Below are positions 7,391-11,402 of a stretch of 11,402 nt of DNA, piece after piece. The notes under the pieces are model-generated. The model had not been told where the DNA came from and did no database searches. It worked only from the letters and a program-made list of their open reading frames with translations. The stretch covers positions 1 through 11,402 of the forward strand of contig DIYR01000203.1 in the NCBI GenBank assembly GCA_002429085.1. Direction: 5' to 3'. Position 1 is the first letter of the stretch, and every line of letters begins with the position of its first letter. Origin of the DNA: Flavobacteriales bacterium UBA6049. GTDB taxonomy: Bacteria > Bacteroidota > Bacteroidia > Flavobacteriales_G > Salibacteraceae. The position numbers and the translations under genes were made by a program.

Positions 7391-7966
7391 CTATTGTTCA
7401 GCGTCCACAGCTGCATACAAACGACCAGCTATTTCTTCAATTGAACCAATTCCATTTACGCTTACAAACTTGTTTTGCGCAGTGTAGAATTCTTTCAATG
7501 GAGCTGTTTTCGCGTTGTATTCTTTAATACGGTTTTCAATAATCGTTTCATCTTGATCATCTGACCTACCGCTTACCTTACCACGCTCTAATAATCTCTT
7601 TTTCAATTCTTCGTCTTCAACTTCAAGAGCTAACATCAAATTAACCTGTGTGTTTTTTGAAGTTAAGAACGCATCTAATGCCTTAGCTTGAGCACTTGTT
7701 CTTGGGAAACCATCAAAGATGAATCCTTTCGGATCTTCGTGCTTATTCACTTCACTTTCCAACATTTTGATTGTTACCTCATCTGGTACCAAATCTCCTT
7801 TGTCAATAAAGCTTTTCGCCAATTTACCTAGTTCAGTTTCGCCTTTGATATTGGCGCGGAAGATATCTCCCGTAGATAAGTGAACTAAGCCGTATTTATT
7901 GATTAAGTTTTCTGATTGAGTTCCTTTTCCGGCTCCTGGAGGGCCAAATAATACCAAGTTCAACAT
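7391..7966 (-). CDS. adk: Adenylate kinase
   Basis: Catalyses ATP + AMP = 2 ADP in the cytoplasm. The 191-residue protein has the P-loop GPPGAGKGT (8-16), the AMP-binding STGDIFR (31-37), DGFPRT (85-90) and GRSDD (133-137) in the lid region. The lid is the short form: there is no zinc-binding four-cysteine insertion, which explains a length below the roughly 215 residues of the long type. The ATG at 7966 lies 2 bases after the hpt stop. No Shine-Dalgarno sequence is visible, as is common in this phylum. The order hpt-adk-obg is, as far as I know, usual for Bacteroidota. Confidence 0.97.
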   Translation of the reverse strand: MLNLVLFGPPGAGKGTQSENLINKYGLVHLSTGDIFRANIKGETELGKLAKSFIDKGDLVPDEVTIKMLESEVNKHEDPKGFIFDGFPRTSAQAKALDAFLTSKNTQVNLMLALEVEDEELKKRLLERGKVSGRSDDQDETIIENRIKEYNAKTAPLKEFYTAQNKFVSVNGIGSIEEIAGRLYAAVDAEQ

Positions 7967-7968
7967 GG

Positions 7969-8511
7969 TTACTTCTGATTTGTCTCTTTGTAAATATCTC
8001 TCAAGTTTCGTCCCGCTCCATCATAATCAAGACCATATCCAACAACAAATTCACTTCCAATGTTGAAGGCTGTGTAATTGATTTCGATGGATTTATGGTA
8101 TTGTTCGGGCTTAAACAAAAGTGCACAAAATTTAACCGAGGCAGGATTCTTCAAATTCAATTTTTTCGACAAGTATTCAATAGTATTTCCTGTTTCCACG
8201 ATGTCTTCTACTACCACAACATGTCGTCCTTCTACCTCTTCTGGCACACCTAACAGTTCTTTTACCTCACCAGTTGAAGATGTTCCTTCGTATGACTTAT
8301 AGCGCACAAACTGTACTTCACAGTCTAATGAGATGCTTCGCATTAAATCACTAGTGAACATAAATGCACCGTTCAGCACACTGATAAATAGAATCGACTC
8401 ACCAGCATATTCTTCATTGAGTTGATTCGCAAGTTTTACGATGCGTTCTTGAATTTCTTCCTCGCTGAGAAACACATCAAAAAATCGGTCTTTTAACTGG
8501 ATAGATGCCAT
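7969..8511 (-). CDS. hpt: Hypoxanthine phosphoribosyltransferase
   Basis: Purine salvage enzyme joining hypoxanthine (and usually guanine) to PRPP to give IMP or GMP. From the ATG at 8511 it has 180 residues, the normal length. Visible are VLNGAF (45-50), the flexible-loop region KSYEGTSSTGEV (72-83), the PRPP-binding motif VVVVEDIVETGNT (98-110) with its acidic pair Glu102-Asp103, and the base-binding C-terminal part FVVGYGLDYDGAGRNLRDIY (155-174). The frame is open further upstream to an ATG at 8568, adding 19 residues. I reject that start because the extension is not conserved-looking, covers the inverted repeat at 8529-8548, and runs nearly to the divergent purK start. It is the first gene of a five-gene operon. 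Confidence 0.95.
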   Translation of the reverse strand: MASIQLKDRFFDVFLSEEEIQERIVKLANQLNEEYAGESILFISVLNGAFMFTSDLMRSISLDCEVQFVRYKSYEGTSSTGEVKELLGVPEEVEGRHVVVVEDIVETGNTIEYLSKKLNLKNPASVKFCALLFKPEQYHKSIEINYTAFNIGSEFVVGYGLDYDGAGRNLRDIYKETNQK

Positions 8512-8528
8512 ACAATACTGTATAAGGC

Positions 8529-8548
8529 TGCGAAGGTACAACTTCGCA
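8529..8548. repeat. Inverted repeat between hpt and purK, candidate operator or leader hairpin
   Basis: Perfect 7-base arms TGCGAAG and CTTCGCA are separated by the 6 bases GTACAA. The repeat sits 17 bases upstream of the hpt start and about 30 bases upstream of the purK -7 box, between two purine genes read in opposite directions. It could be a regulator site shared by both promoters, or a hairpin in the hpt leader. It has no T-run, so it is not a terminator. Confidence 0.5.
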
Positions 8549-8557
8549 AAAGACCCT

Positions 8558-8586
8558 ATTGCAGGCAAGTCAAAATCCTATCTTTG
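8558..8586 (+). promoter_or_regulatory. Putative purK promoter (-33 ATTG, -7 TATCTTTG)
   Basis: TATCTTTG at 8579-8586 is an exact match to TAnnTTTG, with ATTG (3 of 4 bases of TTTG) 17 bases upstream at 8558-8561. Only four bases separate the -7 box from the purK ATG at 8591, so transcription should start at or within a few bases of the start codon. This suggests a leaderless message. Pattern evidence only. Confidence 0.55.
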
Positions 8587-8590
8587 GCGC

Positions 8591-9739
8591 ATGAGTAAGG
8601 CGTTTTACGATCAATCTTTTCGATTGGGGATTTTAGGAGGAGGACAGCTCGGAAGAATGTTTATTCAAGAAGCTGTTAATGTCAATTTATCAGTTCATAT
8701 TCTCGATCCAGATCCGAATGCTCCTTGTAAGGAAATCGCTTCTTCATTTACCAATGGAAGCTTGAAGGATTACGATGCTGTTCTTGCTTTTGGTAAAGAC
8801 AAAGACTTAGTTACCATTGAAATTGAGCACGTAAATGTTGACGCTTTAGAAGAGTTAGAAAAAAGAGGTGTTAAGGTTTATCCCCAACCATCAGCTCTCC
8901 GCATTATCCAAGATAAAGGGTTACAAAAGGAGTTTTATGCTGAGAATAATATTCCCACTCCTGATTTTCATTTAATAGCATCTAAGGCAGATATAAATCA
9001 ATACCGAAGTGAGTTTCCGTTTATGCAAAAAATGCGTGTAGGCGGATATGATGGTAAGGGGGTTACTCCATTGCGAAACGATCAAGAACTAAACGCTGCT
9101 TTTGATGCACCTAGTGTACTCGAAAAATTCGTTGACCTAGATAAAGAGCTATCTGTTATTGTTGCTCGAACTCCTAGCGGAAAAATGACAACATTTCCAG
9201 TGGTTGAATTAGCATTTAACCCTGAAGCCAACTTGGTAGACTTCTTGTTCTCACCAGCTAACATTTCTGAAACGATTGAAACAAGAGCTAGAGAGATAGC
9301 AGAATCTGTTGCTGAAAAACTGGAAATTGTTGGATTGTTAGCCGTTGAGTTATTCTTAGATAAATCGGGAGAAGTTCTTGTAAACGAAATAGCCCCAAGA
9401 CCTCACAACAGTGGCCATCAAACCATTGAAGGGAACTACACTTCACAATTCGCTCAGCATATGCGTAGCATCTTAGATTTACCATTGGGAAGTACAGATA
9501 TTACCATGCCTAGCATAATGGTGAATGTGCTGGGAGAAAAAGGATTTCAGGGTGATGTAGTGGCCGAAGGACTTGAAAAGTGTTTAAGTCTTCCTGGGGT
9601 TTATATCCATTTATACGGAAAAAAAGTAACCAAACCATTCAGAAAGATGGGACATGTAACTGTTACAAATCCTGATCTAGAAACTGCTAAATCACTCGCT
9701 ATGCAAGTAAAAGACACCCTCAAAATCAAATCAAAATGA
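8591..9739 (+). CDS. purK: N5-carboxyaminoimidazole ribonucleotide synthase (PurK)
   Basis: ATP-grasp enzyme of de novo purine synthesis: AIR + ATP + bicarbonate gives N5-CAIR, which is then handed to PurE. The 382 residues show the N-terminal nucleotide-type fold with GILGGGQLGRM (13-23), the ATP-binding loop GGYDGKG (151-157), and the metal/ATP site VNEIAPRPHNSGH (264-276). The length is normal. The start at 8591 is the only reasonable one: the next Met (residue 23) lies within the conserved GGGQLG-RM motif, and no start codon is visible just upstream. The stop overlaps the purE start as ATGA, so the pair is translated as a coupled unit. It diverges from hpt across 79 bases. Confidence 0.97.
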   Translation: MSKAFYDQSFRLGILGGGQLGRMFIQEAVNVNLSVHILDPDPNAPCKEIASSFTNGSLKDYDAVLAFGKDKDLVTIEIEHVNVDALEELEKRGVKVYPQPSALRIIQDKGLQKEFYAENNIPTPDFHLIASKADINQYRSEFPFMQKMRVGGYDGKGVTPLRNDQELNAAFDAPSVLEKFVDLDKELSVIVARTPSGKMTTFPVVELAFNPEANLVDFLFSPANISETIETRAREIAESVAEKLEIVGLLAVELFLDKSGEVLVNEIAPRPHNSGHQTIEGNYTSQFAQHMRSILDLPLGSTDITMPSIMVNVLGEKGFQGDVVAEGLEKCLSLPGVYIHLYGKKVTKPFRKMGHVTVTNPDLETAKSLAMQVKDTLKIKSK

Positions 9740-10221
9740 GCCAGCCTTTAGTAGGAATCATCATGGGTAGCAAATCAGATCTACCTATTATGCAAGAAGC
9801 CGCAGACATTTTAGATCAGTTAAAAGTACCTTACGAAATTTCTATTGTAAGTGCTCATCGCACTCCAGATAGAATGTATGACTATGCTAAGTCTGCTGCA
9901 GATAGAGGTCTGAAAGTAATAATAGCTGGTGCTGGTGGAGCAGCTCATCTTCCGGGAATGACTGCATCGCTAACTACTCTTCCGGTAATTGGTGTACCCG
10001 TAAAATCTCGTAATTCAATAGATGGATGGGATTCTGTTTTAAGCATTTTGCAAATGCCAGGTGGTATTCCAGTAGCTACTGTTGCCCTAGACGGAGCAAA
10101 GAACGCAGGTATTTTGGCTGCTCAAATGGTTGGAGCATTTGATGCTGATATACAGGCTAGAATTGCAGCTTACAAAGAAGAGTTAAAAGAGAAAGTACTG
10201 CAGTCGGCTGCTGACATGTAG
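9736..10221 (+). CDS. purE: N5-carboxyaminoimidazole ribonucleotide mutase (PurE, class I)
   Basis: Converts N5-CAIR to CAIR, the step after PurK. The 161-residue protein carries MGSKSDLP (10-17), the SAHRTPDRM loop (39-47) and GAGGAAHLPGM (65-75) with the active-site His71, then PVIGVPV and DGWDSVLSILQMPGGIPVATV. These are the marks of the class I enzyme that works with PurK, which agrees with the adjacent purK gene. It overlaps purK by four bases. The following 82 bases to the next gene contain no convincing terminator; only a 10-base palindrome ATCTTAAGAT (10232-10241) is seen. Confidence 0.97.
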   Translation: MSQPLVGIIMGSKSDLPIMQEAADILDQLKVPYEISIVSAHRTPDRMYDYAKSAADRGLKVIIAGAGGAAHLPGMTASLTTLPVIGVPVKSRNSIDGWDSVLSILQMPGGIPVATVALDGAKNAGILAAQMVGAFDADIQARIAAYKEELKEKVLQSAADM

Positions 10222-10303
10222 TAACTTGGTAATCTTAAGATAACATAGCTCCTCTAGTCACTACTGCTTCAAACCATTTTCTTTGGTCACAATCTGATAG
10301 CGT

Positions 10304-11119
10304 ATGAAATGGTTATCAACCATACTTATTGTGCTTTTACCTGGGCTTTTAATGGCTCAAATAGGTAATCCACACATGGGAGCAAGATCTGCTGCCATGG
10401 GACATGCTTCTGTTACAAACGTGGACGTTTGGGCGGTTCATCATAACCAAGCGGCACTTGGCTTTCTTGAAAAAAGTGCAGTAGCAGTAAGTTATGAGAG
10501 TAGATTCTTAACCAACAATCTAGCTCAAAAAGGGGCCGTAGGTGCTATTAAGCTAAAAAAGTTCGGAACGGTTTCTCTTAACGTTTCGCAATTTGGATAC
10601 AGCGAATACAATGACAATAAATTCGGTTTAGGCTACGCCATGAAATTAGCTGAAGAGATTAGTATTGGGGCACAAGTGAACTATCAGTATATTGCTTTTG
10701 GTGCCAATGATTACGATGGACTAAACGTACTTACAACCGAGGTTGGAGTTTTAGCTAAGTTAACAGATAAGATTTCTCTAGGAGCTCACATTTTCAATTT
10801 GAATTACGCCAAAGTATCTGATTACGACAATGAGCATATCCCTATGATTATCCGATTAGGAGCTGGTTTTCAATTTTCTGAAGAATTTGTTGGAAATGCG
10901 GAAGTTGAAAAGTCGCTAGAGCAAGACGCCAATATTAAACTTGGAGCGGAGTATACCTTTTTTGAGAAACTTGCAGTTAGAGGAGGTATCAATACTCAAC
11001 CATTTAGCAACTCATTTGGACTAGGGTACAAAATTAGTGGATTATCAATTGATGTTGCTGCCAACTACCACAGTGTATTGGGATACAGCCCACAGGCATC
11101 ATTACAATATCGTTTCTAA
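10304..11119 (+). CDS. Outer-membrane beta-barrel protein, PorV/PorQ-like
   Basis: 271-residue exported protein. A signal peptide covers about residues 1-18 (hydrophobic STILIVLLPGLLMA, cleavage before Gln19). The mature part begins with GNPHMGARSAAMGHASV and then HHNQAALGF, a pattern typical of the PorV/PorQ and FadL-like barrels of Bacteroidota (Gly-x-Arg-x-Ala-x-Gly followed by an Asn-x-Ala motif). Alternating hydrophobic strands fill the rest, and the chain ends in SLQYRF, with the terminal Phe expected of barrel proteins. PorV and PorQ serve type IX secretion, but this protein is shorter than PorV and has no secretion genes nearby, so that role is not claimed. The weak box TTTCTTTG at 10278-10285 could be its promoter. 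The next gene begins directly after its stop, suggesting they work together. Confidence 0.82.
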   Translation: MKWLSTILIVLLPGLLMAQIGNPHMGARSAAMGHASVTNVDVWAVHHNQAALGFLEKSAVAVSYESRFLTNNLAQKGAVGAIKLKKFGTVSLNVSQFGYSEYNDNKFGLGYAMKLAEEISIGAQVNYQYIAFGANDYDGLNVLTTEVGVLAKLTDKISLGAHIFNLNYAKVSDYDNEHIPMIIRLGAGFQFSEEFVGNAEVEKSLEQDANIKLGAEYTFFEKLAVRGGINTQPFSNSFGLGYKISGLSIDVAANYHSVLGYSPQASLQYRF

Positions 11120-11402
11120 ATGATGCGATTCTTTCCATATGGTATTCTAGTAATCATAGCATTGTTGATTTCAACTCTTTCGATTGGACAACAATCGAAA
11201 GATCTCAAGACTTCTATCATTCAGCAGCGCATCGAGTTCATTGCAGAACAAAGTGAACGCGATGACCTAGATTATACTACGCTATTTGACGAACTTTCTT
11301 TTTATTACGAAAATCCACTCAACGTTAATGAAGCTTCTTTAGACGACCTCAGAAGCCTTCCGGTAATCACTCCTTTTCAAGCTGTAGCCATTGATAGTTA
11401 CA
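11120..11402 (+). CDS. Helix-hairpin-helix domain protein with signal peptide, 3' part cut by window edge
   Basis: Starting at the ATG directly after the barrel gene's stop (a second ATG follows at 11123), 94 codons are open to the edge. Residues 1-23 form a signal peptide (hydrophobic GILVIIALLISTLSIG, then QQ). A charged helical stretch follows (28-64), and then NPLNVNEASLDDLRSLPVITPFQAVAI (65-91). That segment matches the start of a ComEA-like helix-hairpin-helix unit (LNxNxAxxxxLxxLP). Bacteroidota carry long exported proteins of this type, but their function is not established to my knowledge. The zero gap to the barrel gene suggests translational coupling and joint action at the envelope. 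Only the N-terminal part is visible. Confidence 0.78.
   Translation, partial: MMRFFPYGILVIIALLISTLSIGQQSKDLKTSIIQQRIEFIAEQSERDDLDYTTLFDELSFYYENPLNVNEASLDDLRSLPVITPFQAVAIDSY

Noticed and set aside
7115..7527. Plus-strand open frames opposite obg and adk
   Set aside because: They lie opposite two highly conserved genes and their products show no domain; these are shadows caused by codon bias.
8512..8568. N-terminal extension of hpt starting at an ATG at 8568 (19 residues)
   Set aside because: It would put the inverted repeat inside the coding region and gives a protein longer than the family; the ATG at 8511 gives the usual length.
10232..10241. ATCTTAAGAT palindrome after purE as terminator or operator
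   Set aside because: Ten bases without a loop or T-run are too little for a terminator, and such AT-rich palindromes arise easily by chance here.

Overview
The window looks like chromosomal DNA of a Bacteroidota bacterium, most likely of the Flavobacteriales (inference). The reasons are the AT-rich base composition, the near absence of Shine-Dalgarno sequences, promoter-like boxes of the Bacteroidota type (TAnnTTTG about 5 to 10 bases before starts), a TetR/ABC/HlyD cassette of a kind common in that phylum, and a PorV/PorQ-like barrel next to a helix-hairpin-helix protein. No mobile element, CRISPR array, tRNA or rRNA gene was seen. No gene-free stretch exceeds about 160 bases.

Layout. (1) Positions 1-3604, minus strand: a tightly packed operon read as TetR-type repressor, ABC exporter subunit, then HlyD-type membrane fusion protein, which runs off the left edge. 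An outer-membrane TolC partner would be expected beyond position 1 but cannot be seen. (2) 3605-3764: divergent control region with a perfect 15-bp palindrome placed where the -33 element of the tetR promoter should lie. (3) 3765-5357, plus strand: a SulP anion transporter with a C-terminal STAS domain. (4) 5370-8511, minus strand: a five-gene operon read as hpt, adk, obg, a PAP2 phosphatase and fluC/crcB, with gaps of 2, 12 and 3 bases and then a 4-base overlap. (5) 8512-8590: divergent purine control region with a 7-bp inverted repeat and a strong -7 box abutting the purK start. (6) 8591-10221, plus strand: purK-purE, overlapping by ATGA. (7) 10304-11402, plus strand: an outer-membrane beta-barrel protein, followed without a gap by the beginning of a helix-hairpin-helix protein cut by the right edge.

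How it fits together. Purine metabolism is the central theme: de novo synthesis (purK, purE) and salvage or nucleotide balance (hpt, adk) diverge from one 79-bp region. The salvage operon carries on into a ribosome-associated GTPase, a lipid-phosphate phosphatase and a fluoride exporter. The left cassette is a regulated envelope export system with an unknown substrate. Its most unusual property is that the ABC subunit keeps its Walker A motif but has lost the canonical signature, Q-loop glutamine and H-loop histidine. No clearly novel multi-gene defence or biosynthetic system is visible. The degenerate exporter, the two control regions and the apparently leaderless starts are the points most worth a second look.
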